From Comamonadaceae bacterium 2PF (GTDB lineage Bacteria > Pseudomonadota > Gammaproteobacteria > Burkholderiales > Burkholderiaceae_C), in contig SCMV01000034.1 of assembly GCA_005502875.1 (NCBI GenBank), forward strand, positions 1-41,986: DNA of 41,986 bases, in the 5' to 3' direction. This document shows, piece by piece, positions 6,611 to 14,326 of this stretch. How positions within the stretch are numbered: the stretch's first letter is position 1; each line of letters begins with the position of its first letter. The translations under genes and the position numbers were made by a program. The notes beneath the pieces were generated by a model. It was not told the origin of the DNA. It saw nothing but the letters and a program-made list of their open reading frames with translations, and did no database searches.

Positions 6611-8875
6611 ATGCGCGACATCCCCGCCGGCCTGCCAGCGATCGAACCCCGAGTGGTCGGGCGCGCGCCCGCCTTCCTGCACCTGTTGCGCCTGCTGGAC
6701 CGGGTGGCCCACACCGACCGGGCGGTGCTGATCTCGGGGCCGACCGGGTCAGGCAAGGAGGTGATGGCGCAGCTGATTCACCACCGCAGCCGAGACCCCC
6801 TGGCGCCCTTCCTGGACATCAACTGCGGGGCCTTGCCCGAGCACCTGGTCGAGGCGGAGCTGTTCGGCTATGCCAAGGGCGCTTTCACGGGCGCCGTGGC
6901 CAATCACCCTGGCTTCTTCGAGCGCGTGGGCACCGGCACCTTGTTCCTGGACGAGATCGGCGAGTTGCCCCTGTCCCTGCAACCCAAGCTGCTGCGGGTG
7001 CTGGAGACGCGCTCGTTCCGCCCGGTGGGCTCGACGGAGGTTCGGCGCTTCATGGGCCGGGTGGTGGCGGCTTCCCACCGCGACCTCGAAGCCCTGGTGC
7101 GCACCGGGCACTTCCGTGAAGACCTTTACTACCGCCTGGCGGTGTTCGTGCTCGATGTGCCCGGCCTGGACCAGCGCCGCGAGGACATCCCCGAGCTGGC
7201 GACACACTTCGCCTCGCTGCAACCCCGCCCGATCACCTTCAGCGAAGCCGCGCTGCAGCGCCTGCAGCACCACGCCTGGCCGGGCAACATCCGCCAGCTG
7301 CGCAGCGTGGTCGATCGCCTGGGGGTGCTGTCCGAGAAGTCGCACATCACCGCCGAGGAGCTGGCGGACTTCCTGAACCCGCAGGTGGCCACCGAGCAGG
7401 TCGACCCGATCTCCCTGGCCGATGCGCTGCTGACCCTGCCCGGGGAAGACAAGCTGGCCGCCGCAGAGCAATTGCTCATCGACCGGGCCATGCAGCTCAG
7501 CGAGGACAACAAATCGGCGGCGGCCCGATTGCTGGGCGTCAGCCGCAAGGCCGTCGAGCGCCGCCTGGCCGCGCGCAGCGAGCGCCAGCGCACCGCCGAA
7601 GACTGCCTGGAAGAAGCCCAGCGCCACATCCAGGCCGCCGCCTTCAAGGAGGCCGTGCCGCTGCTGCGCATGGGCCTGGACCGCGTGCGCAACGTGGGCC
7701 CTTCGCCCGAGACCCAGCGCCTGAGCTACGACCTGCACCGCCTGTTGGGCGTGAGCCTGCGCAGCCTCGAAGGCTGGCTGAGCGCCGATGCCCTGCATGC
7801 CTACGAAGCGGCCTTCCACGCGGGCGATGGCGTGGTCGACAACGCCGAGCTGAGCTCCATCCTGTTCGGCATCTGGACCACCCAGCTCATGGCCATGGAC
7901 CTGGGCAAGGCCCGCGGCACCGTGCAGGAGATGCTGCAACGCGCCCAGGGCAGTGGCGACGCCGACCTGGTGGCCGAAGCCCATGTGGCCATGGCCAACA
8001 CCCTGTTCTGGCTGGGCGACAGCGCCGAGGCCCTGGCCTGCCTGCAACGCGGCGGCTTGGCGCCGGTGGCCGACCAGGAGCGCGGTCGCACGCAGGGCTT
8101 TGACCTGGTGGGCCTGGCGCTGAACTTCGAGGGCCTTGCCGCCTTCCAGGTGGGCGACTTCGCGCGTGCCGAGGCCGTGCGACAGCGCCTGGTCAAGCGC
8201 GCCGAGCAAACCGCCGAGCACCCCTTGAACCAGGCCATCGCCTTGCAAGGTGCGGCCTGGCTGGCCTGCCTGTTCGACGACATGGACGCACTGGGCCCGC
8301 TGGCCGCCGACCTGGAAAAGCTCTCGGCCCGCCATGGCTTTGTCTTCTACCTGGGCGTGGGCCAGATCTTCCGCGGCGTGCACCTGACCGCACAAGGCCG
8401 CTTCGACGAAGCCGAGACCGCCATCCGCGACGGCTTCGAGGTGCACATGCTGCGCAACGGCGGCAAGCTGTTTTACTCCTTCCACGCCTGGAAGCTGGGT
8501 GAGGCCTTGCTGCTGGCTGGTCACGCCGCCGAGAGCGATCGCCTCATGAGCCAGGCCATGGACGTCTGCCTGGACCACCAGGATCGCGCCTACCTGGGCG
8601 AGCTGCTCGATGTGCAGGGCCGGGCGCGCCAAGCCATGGGCGACATCGAAGGCGCCGAAGACGCGCTGCGCAGCGCCATGTCCACCTCGCTGGCGCTGGG
8701 CGCGATGCCGGCGCGCATCCGCACCGCCACCCACCTGGCCGAGCTGCTGCACGCCTCGGGGCGCACCCGCTCCGCGCGCGACCTGCTCGACAAAACGCTG
8801 CGCCCACTCGACAAGAAAGCCCCTTTTTCCGGCCTGCATCGGGCTTTGAAGCTGCTCGAAGAACTCGCAACATGA
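6611..8875 (+). CDS. Sigma-54 interaction (AAA+) transcriptional activator with C-terminal TPR-like region
   Basis: A 754-residue protein. Residues about 15-245 form a sigma-54 activator AAA+ domain: Walker A GPTGSGKE (43-50), GAFTGA loop (90-95), Walker B TLFLDEIGELP (about 110-120) and the WPGNIRQLR segment (about 223-231). A Fis-type HTH follows in the middle of the protein (about 283-322, DNKSAAARLLGVSRKAVERRL). From about 330 to the end are repeated helical pairs like TPR or MalT-type repeats. There is no N-terminal sensor, so the tail probably takes that role; most activators of this class carry the HTH at the C-terminus. It lies 41 bp before the DUF917 gene in the same direction and probably controls it. 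The start has no strong ribosome site. Confidence 0.9.
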   Translation: MRDIPAGLPAIEPRVVGRAPAFLHLLRLLDRVAHTDRAVLISGPTGSGKEVMAQLIHHRSRDPLAPFLDINCGALPEHLVEAELFGYAKGAFTGAVANHPGFFERVGTGTLFLDEIGELPLSLQPKLLRVLETRSFRPVGSTEVRRFMGRVVAASHRDLEALVRTGHFREDLYYRLAVFVLDVPGLDQRREDIPELATHFASLQPRPITFSEAALQRLQHHAWPGNIRQLRSVVDRLGVLSEKSHITAEELADFLNPQVATEQVDPISLADALLTLPGEDKLAAAEQLLIDRAMQLSEDNKSAAARLLGVSRKAVERRLAARSERQRTAEDCLEEAQRHIQAAAFKEAVPLLRMGLDRVRNVGPSPETQRLSYDLHRLLGVSLRSLEGWLSADALHAYEAAFHAGDGVVDNAELSSILFGIWTTQLMAMDLGKARGTVQEMLQRAQGSGDADLVAEAHVAMANTLFWLGDSAEALACLQRGGLAPVADQERGRTQGFDLVGLALNFEGLAAFQVGDFARAEAVRQRLVKRAEQTAEHPLNQAIALQGAAWLACLFDDMDALGPLAADLEKLSARHGFVFYLGVGQIFRGVHLTAQGRFDEAETAIRDGFEVHMLRNGGKLFYSFHAWKLGEALLLAGHAAESDRLMSQAMDVCLDHQDRAYLGELLDVQGRARQAMGDIEGAEDALRSAMSTSLALGAMPARIRTATHLAELLHASGRTRSARDLLDKTLRPLDKKAPFSGLHRALKLLEELAT

Positions 8876-8916
8876 GCCTCCTTGCGTAAGGCCCATGGTG
8901 GGCCAGGGAGAGCGCG

Positions 8917-10155
8917 ATGTCGATGACACTCAGGCGAGTCGACCTGGAGCCTTTGCTCCTGGGCGGATGTTTTTTTGGCAGCGGCGGCGGCGGCACGATC
9001 GAATCGGCCCAGGGGCTGGTCGCGCATTTCCAGAAGGGGTCCTACTACCCGACCGATGAGGTCAAGGTGGTGACCGTGGACGAGGCGACCGATGGTGAGT
9101 CCGTGATGGTGGCCTACATGGGCTCGCCCGAGGCCATCGACGGTGCGGCCTACCCGGTGGGGCCGGTGCTGGCGGTCGAGCAGATCCAGGCGCACCTGAA
9201 AAGCGAGGGCCGCAAACTGGGCTATGTGGTGCCGCCAGAGAGCGGTGCGCTGGGCTTCTCGGTCGCTTGCCTGGTGGCGGCCAAACTTGGCTTGGCCGTG
9301 GTCGACGGCGACGGGGCAGGGCGCGCGGTGCCTTCTCTTCCCATGCTGACTTTCGCGGCTCGCCATGTGGACCCGCGCCCGGCCATCCTGGTCAGCCAGG
9401 ACGGCCTGGCGGTGGAGCTCGACGTCACGCCGGCCAAGGGCAGTGGCGGTGACCGGCAGCACCAGCAGGATGTCTCGACCATCGTCGAGCAGATGATGCG
9501 GCCCATCGTGGCGGCGCCCGAGTTCAAGCAGTTCGGTGGCCTGGCCATGTGGGTGATGACGCCGGCCAAGCTGCGCGAGGCCTTGCCCATCACGGGCACG
9601 CTCACGCGCGCGCTGGAGTTCGGTCGCGCGGTGCGTGCGGGCGCTTTCAAGAGCGTGGACGACGTCATCAAGCAGCTGCATGACCGTTGGGGTGTGAAGG
9701 CGCTGGCCTTGTTCCCCACCGGCGAGCTGTGGGAGGCCGCGGTTGACACCACAGGCGGGTTCGACCTGGGCACCGTGACGGTCAAGGCCGGCGCCCACAC
9801 GGCCGAGGTGCTGTATCAGAACGAGTCGCTGCTGGCCTGGGCCAGCGACCGCGCGCAGCCGCTTTGCATGGCGCCCGACAGCATCTGCTGGTTCTTCGAG
9901 GGCGATGGCGAGGTGGTGGCCTCGAACGGCGACATCGTGCAGCCCGACGGCAGCCTGAACCCGGCCTACCGCGGGCGCCCCGTGACGCTGCTGGGCCTGT
10001 CGGCCAACCCGCTGCTGCGCGTGCCGGGCGGGCTCATCCTCGACAGCTTCATGCAGCAGGTCAACACGCTGGGTTACCGCGGGCCTTATGTGCCGGTGGA
10101 AAAGCTCGCCACCATGCCTGCTCACGCTTCGCACCTGGAGGTGCAACATGGCTGA
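8917..10155 (+). CDS. DUF917 / S-methyl-thiohydantoin desulfurase-like protein
   Basis: A 412-residue protein. The N-terminal glycine-rich motif LLGGCFFGSGGGGTIESA (residues about 10-27) and the overall layout match the DUF917 family, which Pfam names after S-methyl thiohydantoin desulfurase and which often accompanies hydantoinase-type genes. No signal peptide is seen, so it is probably cytosolic. The ATG is preceded by AGGGAGAG. The racemase-like gene starts 8 bp before its stop, so the two are translationally coupled and probably act on the same compound, perhaps a hydantoin-like or cyclic amide substrate. The true substrate is unknown. Family assignment is fairly secure, the reaction is not. 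Confidence 0.78.
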   Translation: MSMTLRRVDLEPLLLGGCFFGSGGGGTIESAQGLVAHFQKGSYYPTDEVKVVTVDEATDGESVMVAYMGSPEAIDGAAYPVGPVLAVEQIQAHLKSEGRKLGYVVPPESGALGFSVACLVAAKLGLAVVDGDGAGRAVPSLPMLTFAARHVDPRPAILVSQDGLAVELDVTPAKGSGGDRQHQQDVSTIVEQMMRPIVAAPEFKQFGGLAMWVMTPAKLREALPITGTLTRALEFGRAVRAGAFKSVDDVIKQLHDRWGVKALALFPTGELWEAAVDTTGGFDLGTVTVKAGAHTAEVLYQNESLLAWASDRAQPLCMAPDSICWFFEGDGEVVASNGDIVQPDGSLNPAYRGRPVTLLGLSANPLLRVPGGLILDSFMQQVNTLGYRGPYVPVEKLATMPAHASHLEVQHG

Positions 10156-10882
10156 TGCCGCCCGTCGTTTGCGCATCGCGATCATCGCGCCCGTCAACAC
10201 CAGCCAGTTCAATGACCTGTTGCTCAAGGCCGTGCAGCCTGTGCTGCCGCCTGATGTGGACGTGAGCGTTCACAACATCGACCAGGGCCACGATTGCATT
10301 CAGAACCGCAAGGACTGGCTGGAGAATGGCTTCCCGGTCGTCAAGCTGGCCAAGGCGCTGCAGGACGAAGGCTTCGACGGCATCTGGTTGAGCGACTTCG
10401 ACATGTGCGGCGTCGAGGCCGCGCGCGAGGTCATCGACATCCCGATCATCGGGGGCTTCCCGACCTCGGCGTTCACGGCGCTGGGCCTGTGTCAGCGCTT
10501 CGGCATCCTGACGATCTTGCCGAGCACGCTGGCCATGCAGCAAGGTCATGTGCTGACGTATGGGCAGCAGGACAACTTCGCCGGCATCGCCCCGATCGAC
10601 TGCCCGGTGGACCAGCTCTCCAACGTCGACGTGGTGGTGGCCAAGTCCTTCCCGGTGGCCCTCAAGCTGATCAACGAGCACGGCGCGCAATCGCTGCTGC
10701 TGGGCTGCACCGGCTTCGTGGGCGTGGCCGAGAAGCTCTCGGTGCTGCTCACCGAAGCCCTGCAGGCCTATGTGCCGGTGATCGACCCGAACCAGGCGGG
10801 CATCGGCTATTTGATCTCGCTGGTGCGCATGGGCATCCGGCCGAGCCGGCTTTGCTACAGCCCCACCACGATCAACGGCTGA
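10148..10882 (+). CDS. Asp/Glu/hydantoin racemase family protein
   Basis: A 244-residue protein of the cysteine-pair racemase superfamily. Candidate catalytic cysteines are Cys87 (SDFDMCGVEAARE) and Cys187 (LLLGCTGFVG), placed as in Asp/Glu and hydantoin racemases, which use one cysteine on each face of the substrate. The second motif LGCTG is typical. ATG 10148 lies inside the end of the DUF917 gene; an in-frame start at 10088 would overlap it further and is not favoured. Together the pair suggests racemisation or isomerisation and processing of a cyclic or amino-acid derivative. A maleate isomerase or decarboxylase function within the same superfamily cannot be excluded. Confidence 0.85.
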   Translation: MADAARRLRIAIIAPVNTSQFNDLLLKAVQPVLPPDVDVSVHNIDQGHDCIQNRKDWLENGFPVVKLAKALQDEGFDGIWLSDFDMCGVEAAREVIDIPIIGGFPTSAFTALGLCQRFGILTILPSTLAMQQGHVLTYGQQDNFAGIAPIDCPVDQLSNVDVVVAKSFPVALKLINEHGAQSLLLGCTGFVGVAEKLSVLLTEALQAYVPVIDPNQAGIGYLISLVRMGIRPSRLCYSPTTING

Positions 10883-10890
10883 TGCGCTGA

Positions 10891-10920
10891 GCCGAGCGCC
10901 CCGGGCAGGGGTGCTTCGGC
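10891..10920. terminator. Possible hairpin between convergent racemase and TSUP genes
   Basis: GCCGAGCGCCCC pairs imperfectly with GGGGTGCTTCGGC around a short loop. There is no T-run on either side, so it is a weak terminator candidate. Confidence 0.35.
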
Positions 10921-10966
10921 GAGCCAGGCGGTTTGCGCCACGGCAGTTTTGCCTCGGCCTGTCCCC

Positions 10967-11767
10967 TCAAAGCCAGCCGCCTGCGCGTGCCAGCATCAAC
11001 GTGGCGGTGAGCAGGCTGAGCACCGCAAAGCCCCGCTTCATCCAGGCGGCGGGCAGGCGGTCGGCCCAGCGCCTGCCGATCAGCAGGGCTGCCATGGCCC
11101 CGCCTGCAAAGGGCAGGGCCAGCGTCAGCGACACGGCGCCGTGCCCGATGGCCGCGCCCACGCCGCTGATGGACACCAGCGCGATCACGGCCAGCGAGGT
11201 GGCCTGCACGCTGCGCAGGTCGAGGTCGGTGTGGCGCTGCAAGGCGGGCACGATGACGAAGCCGCCACCCACGCCCACCAGGCCGCTGAGCAGGCCTGAT
11301 TGCAGGCCGGTGGTGGCCAGAGCGCGGGCGCAAGGGGCGGTCCACTTCAAGGGCTCGCCCGGGGCCACGACCTGACAGGGCACCTGCGCCAGCCGTGTGG
11401 CCTCGCCACCTGGCAAGGCGCTGTCGCGCCAGGCGCGCCAACCCAGCCAGGCCAGCAGCGCCGCCATGCCGATCAGCAGGGGCGTGGCCGGCAGCCGGTG
11501 CGCCAGCCACACGCCCATGGGCGCGGCCAGCATGCCCATCACACCGATCAACAGCGCCGCGCGGTAGCGCACGATGCCTTGCCGCAGGCCCAGCGCCGCG
11601 CCCAACGCTGCGGCCAGCCCGACGGCCAGCAGGCCCACAGGTGCGGCCTGCGCCATGGGTTGATGCAGCACCAGCACCAGCAGCGGGATGGACAGCACGC
11701 CACCGCCCGCGCCGGTGAAGGCCAGCATCAGGCCGACCAGGGCGCCCAGCAGGAGGGTGCTCAGCAT
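10967..11767 (-). CDS. TSUP (TauE/SafE) family membrane transporter
   Basis: A 266-residue inner-membrane protein with seven to eight hydrophobic helices. It has the family's paired glycine-rich motifs: AFTGAGGGVLSIPLL near residue 20 and LVGVGGGFVIVPAL at about 160-175, the internal repeat typical of TauE/SafE permeases. In bigR modules this transporter is thought to export sulfite or a related sulfur compound formed by persulfide oxidation. It is the last gene of a minus-strand set bigR - DUF2892 - TSUP, separated from DUF2892 by 22 bp. The substrate is inferred from neighbours only. Confidence 0.88.
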   Translation of the reverse strand: MLSTLLLGALVGLMLAFTGAGGGVLSIPLLVLVLHQPMAQAAPVGLLAVGLAAALGAALGLRQGIVRYRAALLIGVMGMLAAPMGVWLAHRLPATPLLIGMAALLAWLGWRAWRDSALPGGEATRLAQVPCQVVAPGEPLKWTAPCARALATTGLQSGLLSGLVGVGGGFVIVPALQRHTDLDLRSVQATSLAVIALVSISGVGAAIGHGAVSLTLALPFAGGAMAALLIGRRWADRLPAAWMKRGFAVLSLLTATLMLARAGGWL

Positions 11768-11789
11768 CGCGCGCCCTGGCCTGCGCGGC

Positions 11790-11981
11790 TCAGCGCGTCT
11801 TGCACGTCGACAGGCCGAAGGGCAGGTAGGCCGGGCACCAGCGCAGGGTGCCGGTCAGGATGGGCACGATGCCGATCCAGCCCCACAGGCCGATCTGGCC
11901 CGTGGCGGCCAGCACGATGAGGATGGCGCCCACGGCGATGCGAAGGATGCGGTCGATGCTGCCGACGTTGGGGGTGAACAT
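11790..11981 (-). CDS. DUF2892 (YgaP-like) small membrane protein
   Basis: A 63-residue protein with two membrane helices (RILRIAVGAILIVLAATGQIG and WIGIVPILTGTLRWCPAYLPFG) and the family ending GLSTCKTR. The N-terminus NVGSIDRILRI is typical of DUF2892. Such domains occur alone or fused to rhodaneses and are common in sulfide-detoxification loci. The cysteines in RWCP and STC are conserved in the family. It is co-directional with bigR upstream (38 bp gap) and the TSUP gene downstream. The molecular role is unknown. Confidence 0.85.
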   Translation of the reverse strand: MFTPNVGSIDRILRIAVGAILIVLAATGQIGLWGWIGIVPILTGTLRWCPAYLPFGLSTCKTR

Positions 11982-12019
11982 GGTCAGGCTCCTGGTGGTT
12001 GAGGTTGAGAAATGGGGGG

Positions 12020-12379
12020 TCAGTCAGGCATGGCCTGGCTGCACATGCGCTCGTGCAACACGGTGAGCACGGCCAGCGCGTCTTCGCTGACCAGCTTGTA
12101 GAAGATGTGTTTGCCCTCGCGGCGGGTGGTGACCAGGCCTTCTTGCCGGAGCACGCCGAGCTGCTGCGACAGCGTGGGCTGGCGGATGCCGAGGTCTTCT
12201 TCGAGCTCGCCCACACAGAACTCGCCCTGCGCCAGGCGGCACAGGATGATGAGCCGGTCGCCATGGGCCAGCACCTTGAGCAGCGCGCAGGCCTGGTTGG
12301 CCGAGGCTTGCAATGAGGCCAGATCAGGCTTGGGCGGGCGAGGGCGCGTGAGGTCTTGCGCAGGGTCTGTCACTTGCAT
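12020..12379 (-). CDS. bigR: BigR/SqrR-like ArsR-family sulfide-responsive repressor
   Basis: A 119-residue winged-helix repressor with HTH at about 62-80 (DLGIRQPTLSQQLGVLRQEGLV) and wing REGKHIFYKL. Unlike metal-binding ArsR proteins it has isolated cysteines: Cys47 and Cys55 in the first half and Cys113 near the C-terminus. In BigR and SqrR two such cysteines form a di- or polysulfide bridge on exposure to sulfide and release DNA. The neighbours (persulfide dioxygenase, DUF2892, TSUP) are the classic BigR targets, which supports the call. A consensus promoter lies 7 bp before the ATG, so the mRNA is probably leaderless. Cys31 is also present, so the exact redox pair needs an alignment. Confidence 0.88.
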   Translation of the reverse strand: MQVTDPAQDLTRPRPPKPDLASLQASANQACALLKVLAHGDRLIILCRLAQGEFCVGELEEDLGIRQPTLSQQLGVLRQEGLVTTRREGKHIFYKLVSEDALAVLTVLHERMCSQAMPD

Positions 12380-12386
12380 GGTTTAA

Positions 12387-12421
12387 ATTATGTTGACTAA
12401 TAGATTGTTTGTCAATAAAGT
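12387..12421. promoter_or_regulatory. Divergent bigR/persulfide dioxygenase promoters with BigR operator dyad
   Basis: AT-rich island in GC-rich DNA. Minus-strand promoter for bigR: TTGACA (complement of 12410-12415), 17 bases, CATAAT (complement of 12387-12392). Plus-strand promoter for the dioxygenase: TTGACT (12393-12398), 17 bases, TAAAGT (12416-12421). The two -35 boxes are the arms of a 23-bp dyad, TTGACTAA - 7 - TTTGTCAA (12393-12415), the obvious BigR site. Binding would close both promoters. Confidence 0.8.
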
Positions 12422-12470
12422 GATTGCATCGATTTGAACCCGGCTCGCCGCAGCCGTCATCGGGAGTCCC

Positions 12471-13346
12471 ATGAGCCCCTCCGCCGCACCCGCCCTCGTC
12501 CAGTCGTTTTTCGACCCGGCCACCAGCACCTTCACCCACGTCGTGTACGACCAGGTCGGTGGGCACGCCGCCATCGTCGACCCGGTGCTGGACTTCGACC
12601 CGTCCAGTGGTCGCACCCGGCGCGACTCGGCCGATGAAGTCATCGCTTTCGTGCGCGCCAAGGGCCTGACGGTGGACTGGATCCTGGAAACCCACGCGCA
12701 CGCCGATCACTTGAGCTCGGCCCCTTACCTCAAGGCAGAGCTCGGTGGGCGCATCGCCATCGGCGAGGCCATTCGGCGCGTGCAGGGCGTGTTCAAGCCC
12801 ATCTTCAACCTGGAGCCCGGTTTCGCCACCGATGGCTCGCAGTTCGACCACCTGTTTGCCGACGGCGAGGTGTTCTCGATCGGCGCCTTGCGGGCCCAGG
12901 CCTGGCACGTGCCCGGGCACACGCCGGCCGACATGGCTTACGTCATCGGTGATGCGGTGTTCGTGGGCGACACGATCTTCCCGCCCGATGTGGGCACGGC
13001 GCGTTGTGACTTCCCCGGTGGCGATGCGCACGCGCTGTACCGCTCCATCCAGCGCCTGCTGGCCTTGCCGGCCGAGACGCGCCTGTTCATGTGCCATGAC
13101 TACCCGGTCACCGACCGCGCGCCATTGGCCGTTTGCACCGTGGGCGAGCAGCGCGAGGGCAACGTCCATGTGCACGCCGGTGTGGACGAGGCCGCATTCG
13201 TGGCCATGCGCCAGGCGCGCGACGCCACGCTGGCCATGCCACGCCTGATCCTGCCTTCGATCCAGGTCAACGTGCGAGCGGGGCACCTGCCACCCCCCGA
13301 GGCCGATGGCCGTCGGTACCTGAAGCTGCCGGTGGACGTGCTTTGA
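12471..13346 (+). CDS. Persulfide dioxygenase-like metallo-beta-lactamase-fold protein (Blh/ETHE1 type)
   Basis: A 291-residue cytosolic protein of the metallo-beta-lactamase superfamily. Metal-ligand motifs are THAHADHLSSA (about 73-83), VPGHTP (about 147-152), GDTIFPPDVGTARCDFPGG (about 165-183) and CHDY (about 211-214). The GTARCDFPGG stretch is typical of ETHE1-type persulfide dioxygenases, which oxidise glutathione persulfide to sulfite. This fits the divergent BigR repressor and the TSUP exporter. GGGAG precedes the ATG, and the promoter lies about 50 bp upstream in the shared operator. No rhodanese or sulfide:quinone oxidoreductase gene is in the window. Confidence 0.9.
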   Translation: MSPSAAPALVQSFFDPATSTFTHVVYDQVGGHAAIVDPVLDFDPSSGRTRRDSADEVIAFVRAKGLTVDWILETHAHADHLSSAPYLKAELGGRIAIGEAIRRVQGVFKPIFNLEPGFATDGSQFDHLFADGEVFSIGALRAQAWHVPGHTPADMAYVIGDAVFVGDTIFPPDVGTARCDFPGGDAHALYRSIQRLLALPAETRLFMCHDYPVTDRAPLAVCTVGEQREGNVHVHAGVDEAAFVAMRQARDATLAMPRLILPSIQVNVRAGHLPPPEADGRRYLKLPVDVL

Positions 13347-13495
13347 CCTGGTTGCGCAGACGCCGGACGCTTGACGTCTGACGCTGAACGCAGGTGCGTC
13401 ACCTCGGCGCACGGGCACCGTCGATGACCGTGTTCATGCGGGTTTGCGGCGGCATCAAAGGGCGATACAGTCACCTTCGAGACCAGGAGGTGGTG

Positions 13496-14326
13496 ATGCT
13501 CGGTCGGGCGGTTCGGTGGGTTGTTTTGCTTTGCGCTGGGGTGGTGGGCCCGGCTTCGCTGCGCGCCGAAACCATCACCATCGGTGCCGAGGACGACTGG
13601 CCGCCTTACAGCTACCGCGTGGCTGGCCACGATGAGCCACAGGGCTTGACACCTCGCCTGGTGCGCCAGGCCTTTGCCAGCCAGGGGGTGTCGGTGCGGT
13701 TCCGCACGCTGCCGTTTGCGCGCTGCATGCTGGAAGCTGAAAAAGGCACCGTGATGGCCTGCTTCAACGCCACGCGCACGGCGGCCAACGAGGCCCGCTA
13801 CCACTGGCACCCGACCCCGATGTTCGAAGAAGAGCTGGCAATCTTCGCCAGGCGCAGCCCGGACACTTCCATGCCCATGCGCCAACTCGTGCAGGAAGAC
13901 CTGCGTGGCAGCAGCGTCGGCATCACCGTGGGCTACACCTACCCCACCTCTTTCATGTCGGACCCTCGCATCCAGCGCAAACCCGCCACCTCCGACGGCA
14001 ACTTGCTGCACATGCTGGCCGCCGGTCGCGTGGACTACATCCTGGTCAACACCTTGCCTGCCTGGTACCGCTTGCAGGTCGACCCGGCGCTGAGCGGGCA
14101 GGTGCAGCGCGTGGGCCGCATCAGCGTCGATGGTTTCTGGCTGGGCTTCACCCGGGCCAGGCCAGAGGGCGAGCGACTGGCGCATGCTTTCGAGCAAGGG
14201 CTGCGCGCCATCAAACGCTCGGGTGAGCACCAGCGCATGCTGACCGAGCTGCAGCGCCAGTGGGCACCTGCACCAGCCCCGGCGCCTGGTCCCGAGCCTG
14301 CAGCCGCTGCGAAGGGGCGGCCGTGA
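13496..14326 (+). CDS. Periplasmic solute-binding protein, family 3-like, coupled to a histidine kinase
   Basis: About 276 residues. The signal peptide is MLGRAVRWVVLLCAGVVG... ending near SLRA, and the mature protein starts ETITIGAEDDWPPYSYR, the characteristic opening of type-3 (amino-acid type) solute-binding proteins. The start at 13496 has AGGAGG five bases upstream; a longer frame from 13394 lacks support. The C-terminus is Ala/Pro-rich. No permease or ATPase is nearby. The GTG of the next gene overlaps its stop (GTGA), so it is made together with the hybrid kinase and probably presents a ligand to it, or acts as an independent sensor, rather than feeding a transporter. Confidence 0.85.
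   Translation: MLGRAVRWVVLLCAGVVGPASLRAETITIGAEDDWPPYSYRVAGHDEPQGLTPRLVRQAFASQGVSVRFRTLPFARCMLEAEKGTVMACFNATRTAANEARYHWHPTPMFEEELAIFARRSPDTSMPMRQLVQEDLRGSSVGITVGYTYPTSFMSDPRIQRKPATSDGNLLHMLAAGRVDYILVNTLPAWYRLQVDPALSGQVQRVGRISVDGFWLGFTRARPEGERLAHAFEQGLRAIKRSGEHQRMLTELQRQWAPAPAPAPGPEPAAAAKGRP

Noticed and set aside
13347..13495. Short inverted words such as TGACGC/GCGTCA after the persulfide dioxygenase
   Set aside because: Six-base stem with an 11-base loop and no T-run; not a convincing terminator or operator.
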